From assembly GCA_050288425.1 (NCBI GenBank), contig JBNKDU010000124.1, forward strand, positions 62,001 to 126,000: a DNA stretch of 64,000 nucleotides, read 5' to 3'. Below are positions 1-9,263 of this stretch, piece by piece. The DNA is from JARRKU01 sp050288425. Lineage in GTDB: Bacteria > Desulfobacterota > Desulfobacteria > Desulfobacterales > Desulfosarcinaceae. Both the position numbers and the translations under genes were made by a program. Each line of letters opens with the position of its first letter. The first letter of the stretch is position 1. The notes beneath the pieces are model-generated. The model was given only the letters and a program-made list of their open reading frames with translations. It made no database searches and was not told the DNA's origin.

Positions 1-2
1 AG

Positions 3-1802
3 GCCCGGTTGGGTGGCGCGGCGCTGAACTGGCGCAGCCAGCTGCCGGTGAGCGAACCGTATGATTCGTTGGTGCCGCCGGTGGTGGAGGCGAAGATCAA
101 GGCCGTGGAAGCCCAGCCCGGCATCACCGTCAGGACGGAAACCGTCCTGGCCCGGCTGGCCGGTCAACCCGGCGAATTCACGGCGACCTTCAAGAAGCCG
201 GGCGAAAAGATCGAGTTCGACGTGCCGTACCCCCTGCCCGAAGAGATGAAGGTGGATGAGAGCGGCAAGGAACTGAACGCCGAGCAACAGTTCGAGGCCT
301 ATCAGAAATACAACGAAGGCCGCAGGGACATCCTCAAGCTGGATCCCGACGGTGAACTTTTCGGCGCCGTCGTCCTGGCCGCAGGCTGGGTGCCGGCCTC
401 GGTGGAAAGTGAAGCCTACGCCCACCTGGGCTATGCCGACAATGCAGACGTCATTACCAACACGGAATTCGAAGCCATCGCCAAGGCCGGCAAGATCGTG
501 CGCCCGTCCGATGGCAAGGCGGCCAAATCGGTGGTCTTCGTGCAGAGCCCGGGCAAGGATGAAGACGATGCCGACTTCTCCTATGCCGGTGCCGTGACCA
601 ACATGGTGGCGCTGAAACAGGCCAGGTACGTGCGCGAAGATTACGAGGACGGCAAGGCCTTCATCTTCTACCAGCACATGCGCACCCCGGGCCTGAGCGA
701 GTACTTTTATAAGGGCATGCAGCAGGACCCCGGCGTCTTCATGACCAAGGGCAACGTGATCCAGGTCGTCAAGAACGGCGACGGCATGGTCGTCGAGGCC
801 ACCGACACCCTGCTGGGCAAGCAGCTCAAGGTCAAGGCCGACCTGGTGGTCCTTTCCGCCGGGATGGAGCCGGCCACCAAAAAGGATCCCGTGGTCAACA
901 TGGCCTACCGCCAGGGGCCGTCCTTCCGGGATATCGGCCTGTTCGACGGCTATTGCGACTCCAACTTCATCTGCTTCCCGTACGAAACCCAGCGCACCGG
1001 CATCTATGCCGCCGGCGCCGTTCGCCGGGCCATGACTTCCGAGGAGGCCATGGAGGACGCCGCCGGCGCGACCCTGAAGGCCATTCAGAGCATCGAGTCC
1101 GCCAATCGGGGCGTGGCGGTTCACCCGCGTTCCGGCGACATGACCTTCCCGGACTTCTTCTTCCAACGCTGCACCCAGTGCAAGCGCTGCACCGAAGAGT
1201 GTCCCTTCGGCGCCCTGGATGACGACGAAAAAGGGACGCCCAAGCCCAACCCCACCCGCTGCCGCCGCTGCGGGACCTGCATGGGAGCCTGCCCCGAGCG
1301 GATCATCGGCTTTGCCGATTACAGCATCGACAGCATCGGCTCCCAGGTGAAATCCATCGGCGTGCCCAGCGAGGACGATTTTGGAGATCCGCCCATGCGC
1401 GTCCTGGGCCTGATCTGCGAGAACGATGCCTATCCGGCCCTGGACATGGTGGCCCTGAAGAAGCTGTCCTATTCCGCCGACGTACGCTTCATCCCCGTGC
1501 GCTGCCTCGGTTCGGTGAACGTGATCTGGATCAAGGACGCCCTTTCCCAGGGGATGGACGGCGTCTTTCTGCTGGGTTGCAAACATGGCGATGACTACCA
1601 GTGCCATTTCGTCAAGGGCAGTGAGCTGGCCGATATCCGGATGAAGAAAATCGGCGACGCCCTCGCCAGTCTGGCACTGGAAGAGGAGCGTGTGGCGCAG
1701 TTCCAGGTGGCCATCGACGAGTACGACAAGGTGCCCAAGATCATCAACGATTTCGTTGAAATGATCGAAGAACTGGGTCCGAACCCCTTCAAGGGATTCT
1801 AA
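3..1802 (+). CDS. qmoB: QmoB, quinone-interacting membrane-bound oxidoreductase subunit B (5' end outside window)
   Basis: HdrA-like flavoprotein subunit of the Qmo complex, which links the menaquinone pool to APS reductase in dissimilatory sulfate reduction. The frame is open to the window edge and the visible 600 codons begin inside the FAD-binding part, so the true start is upstream. Two ferredoxin-type [4Fe-4S] motifs are visible around residues 386-430 of the visible part (CTQCKRCTEECP and CRRCGTCMGACP). The C-terminal third matches an MvhD-like domain, with conserved Cys residues in the segments VRCLGSVN and LLGCKHGDDYQC. The product is cytoplasmic and membrane-associated. It is followed 64 bases later by qmoC, as in known aprBA-qmoABC operons; qmoA and probably aprBA should lie just left of the window. 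Subunit identity rests on the HdrA plus MvhD fusion and the adjacent qmoC. Confidence 0.93.
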   Translation, partial: ARLGGAALNWRSQLPVSEPYDSLVPPVVEAKIKAVEAQPGITVRTETVLARLAGQPGEFTATFKKPGEKIEFDVPYPLPEEMKVDESGKELNAEQQFEAYQKYNEGRRDILKLDPDGELFGAVVLAAGWVPASVESEAYAHLGYADNADVITNTEFEAIAKAGKIVRPSDGKAAKSVVFVQSPGKDEDDADFSYAGAVTNMVALKQARYVREDYEDGKAFIFYQHMRTPGLSEYFYKGMQQDPGVFMTKGNVIQVVKNGDGMVVEATDTLLGKQLKVKADLVVLSAGMEPATKKDPVVNMAYRQGPSFRDIGLFDGYCDSNFICFPYETQRTGIYAAGAVRRAMTSEEAMEDAAGATLKAIQSIESANRGVAVHPRSGDMTFPDFFFQRCTQCKRCTEECPFGALDDDEKGTPKPNPTRCRRCGTCMGACPERIIGFADYSIDSIGSQVKSIGVPSEDDFGDPPMRVLGLICENDAYPALDMVALKKLSYSADVRFIPVRCLGSVNVIWIKDALSQGMDGVFLLGCKHGDDYQCHFVKGSELADIRMKKIGDALASLALEEERVAQFQVAIDEYDKVPKIINDFVEMIEELGPNPFKGF

Positions 1803-1866
1803 TGCTGACCCCCTATACGTGGATCCGGCGGCGGCTCGCCGCCGCCGGTGAACAGGAGGAAAATAA

Positions 1867-3015
1867 ATGTCCGATGCATATCTAGTCGAACCGGATGTGG
1901 GCTTTATCAAGGACGTGGTCAATCTTGGCGGCGGTGATGTCAAAAAGTGCTTTCAATGCGCCACATGTTCGGTGGCCTGTCCCATTTCGCCGGATACCAA
2001 ACCGTTTCCACGCAAGGAGATGATCGCCACTTCCTGGGGACTGAAGGACCGTTTGATCGGCAACGGCGACATCTGGCTGTGCCACAACTGCGGCGACTGC
2101 TCCACCCGTTGCCCCCGCGGGGCCAAGCCCGCCGATGTTCTCGCCGCCGTGCGCGCCTATGCCGTCGGCGCCTACGCCGTGCCCAAGGCCCTGGCCAAAG
2201 CCGTGAACAACCCCGGCATGCTGCCGATCCTGATGGCCATTCCGGTCATCCTCTTCCTGGTGCTGGGGGTGATCTCCAACATCGTGGGCCTCGACTGGCT
2301 GAGCTTCGCGCCGGCCGGCGATGAACTGTGGCAGCACGACTACATCAACAACCTGCTGGTGGATACCATCATGGTCCCGACCTTCTTTGCGGCCGTTGTG
2401 GTCTTCGCCCTGGGGTTGAAGCGTTTCATCGCCGACATGCATGCCAATGCCCGGCTGGAAGGCAAGACCGACAAGCAGACCATCGACCCGGTGGGCTACG
2501 TCCAGGCGCTGATCAAGGTCATCCCCACCATCTTCAAGCACAGCAAATTCAGCGAGTGCACCGAGAACACGGAACGGGCCACTTCGCACATGATGGTGCT
2601 CTTCGGCTTCATCGGCCTGTTCATCGTCACCAACTGCTTCTTCATCGCCGAGTGGATCCTGCACATCGAAGGACCTTACTCGCAGATCAATCCGGTGAAG
2701 TGGGTGGGGAACCTGGCCGGCATCGCCCTGATCATCGGCGGCGGCCTGATGATCGCCAAACGCATGAGCAAGGCCGATCAGGTCAGCAGCTACAAGGACT
2801 GGTACCTGCTGGGCCTGGTCATGACCCTGGGGGTCACCGGGCTGCTCACCGAATTGCTGCGCCTGGGGCACCTGTACGGCGCCATGGCCTTGTTCTACTG
2901 GCTGCACCTCATCGCCATCTGGTCGCTGTTCGCCTATACCCCGTTCTCCAAGCTGGCCCATCTGGTCTACCGCACCGTGGCCATGGCCTACCAGGAGTAC
3001 TCCGGAAGGGCCTAA
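1867..3015 (+). CDS. qmoC: QmoC, quinone-interacting membrane-bound oxidoreductase subunit C
   Basis: Membrane subunit of Qmo, a fusion of an HdrC-like iron-sulfur domain and an HdrE-like cytochrome b domain that oxidises menaquinol. The N-terminal part carries two [4Fe-4S] motifs, CFQCATCSVACP near residue 30 and CHNCGDCSTRCP near residue 77. About six hydrophobic helices follow from residue 115 to the end, with His residues in the membrane part (for example RLGHLYG and YWLHLIAIW) as haem b ligand candidates. The length of 382 residues is normal for the family. The start has a strong ribosome binding site (AGGAGG) 8 bases upstream. It is the last gene of the qmo operon; a strong terminator follows. 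Confidence 0.95.
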   Translation: MSDAYLVEPDVGFIKDVVNLGGGDVKKCFQCATCSVACPISPDTKPFPRKEMIATSWGLKDRLIGNGDIWLCHNCGDCSTRCPRGAKPADVLAAVRAYAVGAYAVPKALAKAVNNPGMLPILMAIPVILFLVLGVISNIVGLDWLSFAPAGDELWQHDYINNLLVDTIMVPTFFAAVVVFALGLKRFIADMHANARLEGKTDKQTIDPVGYVQALIKVIPTIFKHSKFSECTENTERATSHMMVLFGFIGLFIVTNCFFIAEWILHIEGPYSQINPVKWVGNLAGIALIIGGGLMIAKRMSKADQVSSYKDWYLLGLVMTLGVTGLLTELLRLGHLYGAMALFYWLHLIAIWSLFAYTPFSKLAHLVYRTVAMAYQEYSGRA

Positions 3016-3051
3016 AGCCGGGCATGTCCGTCAGGCCGGAAACCAAATGAA

Positions 3052-3086
3052 AAAAGGAGCCGCTCCTCGATGGAAGCGGCTCCTTT
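3052..3086 (+). terminator. Rho-independent terminator after qmoC
   Basis: The arms AAAAGGAGCCGCT and AGCGGCTCCTTTT form a long GC-rich hairpin ending in a T-run. It stands 36 bases after the qmoC stop. The A-run on the left arm means it could also work on the minus strand for the converging cytochrome operon, which ends at 3185. Confidence 0.85.
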
Positions 3087-3184
3087 TATTTCGGCGATGG
3101 CCTGCTCAAGATTCCAAGCAATCCATCCCCCTCGGCAATCCATAAGGTTTCACGCAGAAATAATCTTACATTCATCCCTCATTC

Positions 3185-4885
3185 TTAGGGATATGTTTCG
3201 TTATTATGTCCCTCTCCGTGACAGAGCAGGGTGCAGTTGCCGGTGAAGCGGCCCTGGTCCACGAATGCGAGGGTGCCGCCGTTGGGCGCGACGATGGTGA
3301 TGTCGAAATTGATCAGGTGGGTGTTGTTGACGGCGTTTCCCTGGGTGTTGCTGATGCCGTGGGGATCGTGGCAGGCCGAGCAGGGGGCGTTTTGTCCCAC
3401 GATATGGAAGTTGTGCAGGCTGAAGCTGTCGTTGCCGAGAATGCTGGCGCGGCTGTGGCAGTTGTAGCACAGCGCATAGGCCGCCGCGCTTTCGGCCGTG
3501 TTATCGGCGGTCACGTAGTTGAGCTCCAGCAGGGGGGCGAAGTCGGATCCGTGGGGCCCCCGGGGACCGGCCGGATCGCTGTTGTTGTGGCAGTCTGTGC
3601 AGAAGATCAGGCTGGCGGTGGTCAAGGGAGGGATCAGGCTGGGCACGTCCGGGTTGACGCCCGGTGCGGCCACCGGATGGTAGGAAGGGTTGCCCGGATT
3701 GAATTCCAGACGGGTGTTGAGCTGGAGGATCTGCCGGGTGATGTTCAGGACGGCGATGACATTGTTGTCCGCATGGCACTTGAAACAGATCTGGTAGAGG
3801 TCGGGCGCCGGGTCCACCTGGAGACCGGCCAGGTCGATGCCGGTCACCCCGGTGTTGCGCCCCGACACCAGGGGCGCGCCCGGCGACGGAACACCGTTGG
3901 CCTGGTGGGGGTTGTGGCAGTCGACGCACTCCACATGGTTGGAAATGGTGCCGACGGCGAAATTTTCGGCGGCATCGTGCACATCCACGGTGGCCTGAAC
4001 CGGATGGCGGGAGGGGCGTGTCAGCAAGACCTCGATGTTGGTCTGGGCCACGTTTCCGTTGTGGCAGGCCAGGCAGGTATCCTCTTCGAAGCGCTGGTTG
4101 AGGATGCGCTGGGGTCTGGGCGCCGTATGGGGACGGTGGCAGGAGATACAGGCGTTCTCCGCCACGGTGGCCAGTTCGGAATTGGGCCATGGATCGACGC
4201 CCTGACCGTTCCACTGGGCGTCGGAGACGGCATGGGAGGCGGCGTTCCAGCCGATCAACTGATGGCAGGTGTTGCACAACCGGCCGAAGGTGTTGGTCAT
4301 CACCAGGAACTTGCCCAGGTCGTTGTTGTGCGGATTGTGGCAGGCGGTGCATTGCAATTGGCTGGTGTCGTCCACCTTGACCTGGGGGGGCAGCAGGGCC
4401 GGATCCACGAGTTCCCCTCGGGTTTGGGCCAATTGACTGTCGTAAATCAGGGAGATCGGGTGGTCGTCGGACAGATCGGTCCCCATCAAGGCCGGGCTGG
4501 TGCCGGGCAGCAGCCGTACACCGCCGGCGAAGGCGATCTCCTGTTCGCGGTCGAGTACGGCGCCCAGGGCGATGGTCCCGTCATGACAGCCGAGGCAAAG
4601 ACGCGACGCTCCCGTGGGTTGGCCTACGGCCGCAACCAGGGTGGTGCTCTGGTAAGGGATGTAGTTGGTGGTCTGGTCTTCGCGGTTCCACAGGAAAGGT
4701 ACATCGTCGCGGGCGTTGTGGGGGGTGTGGCAGAAGATGCAGATGCGCGATTCGTCCACCGCCCGAAAGGCTCCGGTGCCGCTGGTGGAAAGGTTGTGCG
4801 GGGTGGAGGCGATGTCGGCACCGGCCGTACCGGCGGTCAGCAGCGTGACCAGCATGATGATCCATGGGTTGCCGAGTTTCTTCAT
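3185..4885 (-). CDS. Exported dodecaheme c-type cytochrome
   Basis: Last gene of the 18-gene cytochrome operon. The 566-residue product has a Sec signal peptide (MKKLGNPWIIMLVTLLTAGTA) and 11 CXXCH motifs (CIFCH, CLGCH, CTACH, CNTCH, CISCH, CLACH, CVDCH, CFKCH, CTDCH, CYNCH, CSACH), plus one CX3CH (CTLLCH) near the C-terminus. Several motifs continue as CXXCHxPH, typical of doubled-CXXCH cytochromes. The first four-haem segment resembles the tetraheme protein at 9264-9899 (shared elements CLxCHDGTIA and LSxDHPIS). The start overlaps the end of the upstream NHL lipoprotein gene by 4 bases. It is presumably periplasmic or extracellular; its position beside an outer-membrane barrel suggests a role in outer-membrane or extracellular electron transfer, which is inference. 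Confidence 0.88.
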   Translation of the reverse strand: MKKLGNPWIIMLVTLLTAGTAGADIASTPHNLSTSGTGAFRAVDESRICIFCHTPHNARDDVPFLWNREDQTTNYIPYQSTTLVAAVGQPTGASRLCLGCHDGTIALGAVLDREQEIAFAGGVRLLPGTSPALMGTDLSDDHPISLIYDSQLAQTRGELVDPALLPPQVKVDDTSQLQCTACHNPHNNDLGKFLVMTNTFGRLCNTCHQLIGWNAASHAVSDAQWNGQGVDPWPNSELATVAENACISCHRPHTAPRPQRILNQRFEEDTCLACHNGNVAQTNIEVLLTRPSRHPVQATVDVHDAAENFAVGTISNHVECVDCHNPHQANGVPSPGAPLVSGRNTGVTGIDLAGLQVDPAPDLYQICFKCHADNNVIAVLNITRQILQLNTRLEFNPGNPSYHPVAAPGVNPDVPSLIPPLTTASLIFCTDCHNNSDPAGPRGPHGSDFAPLLELNYVTADNTAESAAAYALCYNCHSRASILGNDSFSLHNFHIVGQNAPCSACHDPHGISNTQGNAVNNTHLINFDITIVAPNGGTLAFVDQGRFTGNCTLLCHGEGHNNETYP

Positions 4886-5958
4886 GGCTGTAGATCCTGT
4901 GGGTTGAGCAGTTCAAATATTTGAATGCGTTTGTTGTAGGTATCCGCAACGAAGATGCGGTCATGGTCGTCGATGTGCAGTCCGGCCGGCAGCCAGAATT
5001 CGCCCGGCGCCTGGCCCGATCGTCCCAGGGCCATGAGCAGCCGGAAGCGTGCATCGAAAATCTGTATATTGTCGAAGTTGGCGTCGGCCACGTAAATACG
5101 GCCGGCGCTGTCGGCGGCCACCCCCCGGGGGCGTGAGAACCTGCCGCGGCCGTCCCCGATGCTCCCGAACCCGCCCAGCGGCCGGCCTTCCGCGGTAAAG
5201 GTCTGGACTCGGAAATTCATGGCGTCGGTGACATAAACAGTACCGTCGGCGCCGGCATACAGATGGGTGGGGAAATGCAGTTCTCCCCGTCCCGTTCCGG
5301 ATCGGCCAAAGGTGCCGCGCAGCTTTCCGTCTTTCAGTCCGAAGCGCAGGATCTCGTTGCGGCGCGTGTCCACCACCAGCAGTTCCCCGCTGACGGGATT
5401 GACGGCCAGGCCCGTGGGCCGGGTCAATTGCGTCTTTCCCAGCTCGCCCACGGCGCGCCGGCCTGCCAGGTCATAGATCTTCACCACGGCTTGCTGGGAA
5501 TCGGACACGTAGATCTTGCCGGTATGCGGCTCCACGGCCACGGCCACCGGCGAAAGCAATGGTTCTTCTTCCGTGGGAATCAGGCGATAGCGGCCGGCCG
5601 GCATGTCGAACAGATGGATCTTGCGAAGATAACTGTCCACCACATAGATTCTGCCGTCCGGATCGGTGGTGACATCGTAGGGGGACACCAGCACGTCCTG
5701 CTGGCGGCCGGCCATATAGCGAAGGAAGCGGTGCATGAAGGAAGCTTGAATGCCAAGGTCTCCGGGACCGGTGATGCTCGCCAGGTAGCGGATGCGCGCC
5801 GGTGCCGACGGCGGCGGCCAGACTCGCTGCGGCTCCGGAGCCGGCGGCAGCATGCCGGGGTGCTGACAGGCGGTCACCAGTACGAGGATCGAGAGCGCCG
5901 TCGCCAGGCGCACCTGTGGGCCAATGGCTGATGATAGGCGTGTCCGCGAAATTGGCAT
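4882..5958 (-). CDS. NHL-repeat beta-propeller lipoprotein
   Basis: The 358-residue product starts with a lipoprotein signal (lipobox LVTAC, Cys near residue 31), a proline-rich linker, then six NHL repeats that should close a six-bladed propeller. Typical blade ends are GRIYVVDSYLRKIHLFD, GRIYVADANFDNIQIFD and DRIFVADTYNKRIQIFE. No catalytic motif is visible, and NHL propellers commonly act as protein-binding scaffolds. It is the counterpart of the NHL lipoprotein at 8099-9205 on the other side of the beta-barrel gene. Lipid attachment fits an outer-membrane location, where it could hold cytochromes to the barrel (inference). The nearest ribosome binding site (AAGGAG) is unusually far, about 16 bases, from the ATG. 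Confidence 0.85.
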   Translation of the reverse strand: MPISRTRLSSAIGPQVRLATALSILVLVTACQHPGMLPPAPEPQRVWPPPSAPARIRYLASITGPGDLGIQASFMHRFLRYMAGRQQDVLVSPYDVTTDPDGRIYVVDSYLRKIHLFDMPAGRYRLIPTEEEPLLSPVAVAVEPHTGKIYVSDSQQAVVKIYDLAGRRAVGELGKTQLTRPTGLAVNPVSGELLVVDTRRNEILRFGLKDGKLRGTFGRSGTGRGELHFPTHLYAGADGTVYVTDAMNFRVQTFTAEGRPLGGFGSIGDGRGRFSRPRGVAADSAGRIYVADANFDNIQIFDARFRLLMALGRSGQAPGEFWLPAGLHIDDHDRIFVADTYNKRIQIFELLNPQDLQP

Positions 5959-5980
5959 GATAATAAGGGTCGATCTCCTT

Positions 5981-8035
5981 TTAAAACGGGATGCGGATCA
6001 ATTCGACTTGCACGGTCTGGCGTGTCCGCCGGTCATCATTGGCCTCGTCATGCTCGTCAAGGTAGCTGTAGGTGATGCCGCCGGTCCAGATGCGGTACTT
6101 GAATTCGAGCTTGGCAAGGATGCCGGTATCCACCACTTCGCGTAAATCACCGCTGACGCTTTCCCAGAAACCTTCCAGGCTGAATTTGCTCCATGAGCGC
6201 AGCAGGTACTCGCCCCGCACCCGCAGACTGATCACCTGTTCGGACTGGTCCAGCTCCTTGAAATAGATGTCGGTGTAGCCGCCGGTGATGGAACCGAAGA
6301 GACGTCCGCCGGTATGTTGGCGCAAGGTCTGTTCGGCGCTCCATTGGGTAGTGGAAATCCCGCTGTCGCGCTCGCTGTCCTCCAGGGTCAGCCGGGTCTC
6401 GTACATCGGTTTGGTATAGCGCACCAGGGCCGTGTGGACCTGTTCGCCCGCCGGGCTGCTTGGATCGGGTCCGCTGGTGATGGATTGATCGGCGCGACGG
6501 TAGCGGTAGGAGAGGGTCAGGGCATCCCAGAGGAAAAACTCGAATCCGTAGCGTTGGCGTAGAATGGCATCGTCGAAGCTGGCGTCGGAGGTGAACTGAT
6601 AGTCCACCAGTACGGTTTGCCCTTCGGCGATATTCCCCAGCACGGTACGGCTGATCCGGGTCTGATTGCCGATCTGCTCCAGGATGTAATCCGCGCCATT
6701 GACATAGACGATGGTGGCGTTGCCGTTCGTAACCCGCACCGTGGCAGGATCCACATTGGGATTGTTCAGGAAGGTGACCGCGGATGTGCTCAGGGTCTGG
6801 GGTTCTGCGATTACCTGGATCTGCAGTGCGTCCAGATTGCGGGTGGTGACGTCGTAGTTGGCGCCTGCGAACAGGTTCATGCGTCCCCACTCGATGGGTT
6901 GCCGAAAGGTGAAATCGAGCCGGCCGCGATAGATTTGCTCGTCGCCTCCGGTGAATTCATTGCCGGTGTAGCCGGCGCCGCCGGCGGTGGTCAGCCTGTC
7001 ATTATACAAATGAGTGACGCGGGCTTCCGCGTCCTGGGATTGAAATTCGGAAACGCCGGTTTCCGCGCGGCTGAAGCCCAGGTTGTAGTCGCTGCGCAGG
7101 TTGGTGCGGTGCTGCCAGTGCAGGTTTTCACGCAGCCGCAGGCTGTTGGTCTCCAAGGTTCCGAAATCGGAGCTCCGGTAATTCCAGAAGGAGTTGAGTT
7201 TCACCCGCTGGTCACGGGCCAGCATCCATTCGTTGTGCAGGTCGGAATTCAAGGTGTCGACGGTATTGGTAAATCCCTGGAGGGTGCGTTCGTTTTCGCT
7301 GTAGGTGGCGCTCAGGCGGGTCTTGCTGCGGATGGCGTTGTGGTGCGTCACCAGGTTGTATTGGTCCTGGGTCTCCTGGGAGTCGAAAAATCCGGATTGG
7401 TCCACGTCCCGGTGAACGTAACCCAGGGTGGTGGGCAGCAGGCGGTTCTTGAGGTAGATGTCGGCGCCGTATGTGTCGATCTCGGATTCGGCGCTCTGGG
7501 CAAAGGCGCTGCGAAGGGTGGTCTCCCGGCGCTGGCCGAAGAGGCGCAGGGAAACCGGTTTGGGGTCCAACAGGCGCGCCTCGGCAAAATAGGACGCCAG
7601 GGTATCGCTGGAATCGTCATTTTCTCCGGAGTCGCGGTCCTGGGTGGATTGCCGGAGCTCCGGCTCCACCCGCAATTTCAATTTCATCAGGGCCGGATGG
7701 TAGATCCATCCGTTGGTTTCCAGGACGAGCCGTTCGCGCCACTCCTGGGTGGTGTCCCGGCTGTCGCCCCGGCCTCCGCGACGTTCCTCCTCTTCGAAAT
7801 GATAGGCGAGACCCAGTCCCACCTTGGGACGTTGGAAGTAGATCCGGCCGGTTTCGCCGTCACTCTCCTTGGCCGCGGGCACGGCCCGCAGGGAAAGGGT
7901 CGCTGGAACTTCCAGCGGAATGACGGTATTTCCATCCGATTCTGGTTGCTCGGCGGCCATCGTCCGATCGTGAACGGCGAGGCTGAGGAGTAACGCGGCT
8001 GCGGCGATCCATGTACGATATTGGCAAGCTTTCAT
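5981..8035 (-). CDS. Predicted outer-membrane beta-barrel (porin-cytochrome conduit type)
   Basis: The 684-residue product has a Sec signal peptide ending near AMA, no CXXCH motif, and a long series of alternating polar/hydrophobic strands rich in Tyr, Arg and Thr. It ends in Phe (VELIRIPF), the usual signature of an outer-membrane barrel. The architecture resembles the MtrB/PioB and Omb-type barrels that wrap a multiheme cytochrome across the outer membrane, but I cannot show direct homology by eye. Its two neighbours are NHL lipoproteins, with a tetraheme and a dodecaheme cytochrome next to them, which strongly suggests a porin-cytochrome complex. A substrate porin role cannot be excluded. 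Confidence 0.75.
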   Translation of the reverse strand: MKACQYRTWIAAAALLLSLAVHDRTMAAEQPESDGNTVIPLEVPATLSLRAVPAAKESDGETGRIYFQRPKVGLGLAYHFEEEERRGGRGDSRDTTQEWRERLVLETNGWIYHPALMKLKLRVEPELRQSTQDRDSGENDDSSDTLASYFAEARLLDPKPVSLRLFGQRRETTLRSAFAQSAESEIDTYGADIYLKNRLLPTTLGYVHRDVDQSGFFDSQETQDQYNLVTHHNAIRSKTRLSATYSENERTLQGFTNTVDTLNSDLHNEWMLARDQRVKLNSFWNYRSSDFGTLETNSLRLRENLHWQHRTNLRSDYNLGFSRAETGVSEFQSQDAEARVTHLYNDRLTTAGGAGYTGNEFTGGDEQIYRGRLDFTFRQPIEWGRMNLFAGANYDVTTRNLDALQIQVIAEPQTLSTSAVTFLNNPNVDPATVRVTNGNATIVYVNGADYILEQIGNQTRISRTVLGNIAEGQTVLVDYQFTSDASFDDAILRQRYGFEFFLWDALTLSYRYRRADQSITSGPDPSSPAGEQVHTALVRYTKPMYETRLTLEDSERDSGISTTQWSAEQTLRQHTGGRLFGSITGGYTDIYFKELDQSEQVISLRVRGEYLLRSWSKFSLEGFWESVSGDLREVVDTGILAKLEFKYRIWTGGITYSYLDEHDEANDDRRTRQTVQVELIRIPF

Positions 8036-8098
8036 GCGGAACCCGATTCTTCCGTTTTTGAGGGCAAATGGCTGTAGTCGCTATCCCGATTCATGAGG

Positions 8099-9205
8099 TT
8101 ACGGCCGGTTTTCCGGTGAACCGACATATTCGCCAAACCCGTATACATTGATGCGATTGGGGCCGAAGCCGGAGGCCACGTAGACCACATATTCCAGCCG
8201 AAATCCCGGATCGACGAAGTTGGCGAAATATTGGGCGTTGGCATAATCGATATGTACGCCTGCAGGCAGGTAGAGATTGCCCGCCCCGGTGCCGCCGCCG
8301 CCGAAATAGAGCAGCATGCCGCCGGAGTCGGCATCGAAGATCTGAACATTTTCAAATGCTGCGTCGGCCACGTACAAATGGCCGCTGTGGTCCACGGCCA
8401 ATCCTTTGGGACGGGCGAACGCGCCCAGGTTGTCCCCCGGAAAACCATAGGCCTTGACAAACCGGCCTTCCCCATCGAATTGCTGCACACGGAAATTGAA
8501 GGAGTCGGTGACGAAGAGATGGCCACGGGGATCGACGGTTAGATGGGACGGCATGCGAAAGGCCCCCGGATCGGCACCGGTGCGGCCGATGCGCTGGAGC
8601 ACCCTGCCGCTTGCGCGATCGAGCACCACCACCTGGTTGCGTTTGAGATCGCAGACATAGACGCGGTTTTCATATACCGCCACGTCCACCGGCCTTTCGA
8701 AGACCTCTGCATTGCCGTATGTCCGCAAATAGCGGTTACGGTCATCGAAGACCACCACCTGTTTGCGCCCCATGTCGGCGATGTACTTGATGTCTTCGGG
8801 CGTGACCCAGATACCCGACGGGTTCTGAAGGGCGCCCATGCCGGAGTCGGCCAGGGAGTCGATGCGTCGTTTGGCCAGATCGATGATGCGCAGCTTCCGG
8901 GGGTTGCGGTCCAACACGTAGATCTTGCCCGGAACCGAGGCCACATCATAGGGGCGCCCGATGAGTTCGCCGGTCGGCGCCTCTCCCAGCAGAAACCGGT
9001 CCCATTTGCTGCGGCGGCGACCCAAGTCCGCTTCCGCGCTGATGGTGTGCAGGTATTGCAGCCGTGGCCGTTCCGGCGGGGGTGGGTAGAAAACGATGGG
9101 TCGCTCCGCCTGGCGGGACGGGACCGATGCGCAGCCCCCGAGAATGAGCAGGGCCAGTGCGGACGCGGCCCATGCCCGCCACGCAAGCCGGGTGCGAATT
9201 TCCAT
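8099..9205 (-). CDS. NHL-repeat beta-propeller lipoprotein
   Basis: The 368-residue product has a lipoprotein signal (lipobox LLILGGC, Cys near residue 25) and about six NHL blades, with blade ends such as GKIYVLDRNPRKLRIID, GHLFVTDSFNFRVQQFD and GHLYVADAAFENVQIFD. The frame is open up to 9250, but the ATG at 9205 is preferred because AGGAG lies just upstream and the signal peptide then has a normal length. It closely parallels the NHL lipoprotein at 4882-5958 (both have an N-terminal segment PPPxxPxRxxYLxxI). The pair flanks the outer-membrane barrel gene. A structural or docking role in the conduit is inferred; no enzymatic motif is seen. Confidence 0.84.
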   Translation of the reverse strand: MEIRTRLAWRAWAASALALLILGGCASVPSRQAERPIVFYPPPPERPRLQYLHTISAEADLGRRRSKWDRFLLGEAPTGELIGRPYDVASVPGKIYVLDRNPRKLRIIDLAKRRIDSLADSGMGALQNPSGIWVTPEDIKYIADMGRKQVVVFDDRNRYLRTYGNAEVFERPVDVAVYENRVYVCDLKRNQVVVLDRASGRVLQRIGRTGADPGAFRMPSHLTVDPRGHLFVTDSFNFRVQQFDGEGRFVKAYGFPGDNLGAFARPKGLAVDHSGHLYVADAAFENVQIFDADSGGMLLYFGGGGTGAGNLYLPAGVHIDYANAQYFANFVDPGFRLEYVVYVASGFGPNRINVYGFGEYVGSPENRP

Positions 9206-9263
9206 CTTCTCCTGATGAGATCGTAGGAATGTGCTTTGCGCCATGACCATCCTGTTCTGTCGT

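Noticed and set aside
1882..2961. Long open frame on the minus strand opposite qmoC
   Set aside because: It is the antisense shadow of a well-supported gene in high-GC DNA; its product is rich in His, Gln and Gly with no domain or start signal.
3206..4924. Plus-strand open frame of over 570 codons opposite the dodecaheme cytochrome
   Set aside because: The minus-strand frame has 12 haem motifs and a signal peptide; the plus-strand product is low-complexity Gly/Val-rich and is explained by codon bias.
8032..8526. Extra minus-strand frame joining the barrel start and the NHL lipoprotein end
   Set aside because: It overlaps the NHL gene in another frame and its product has no NHL or signal features.
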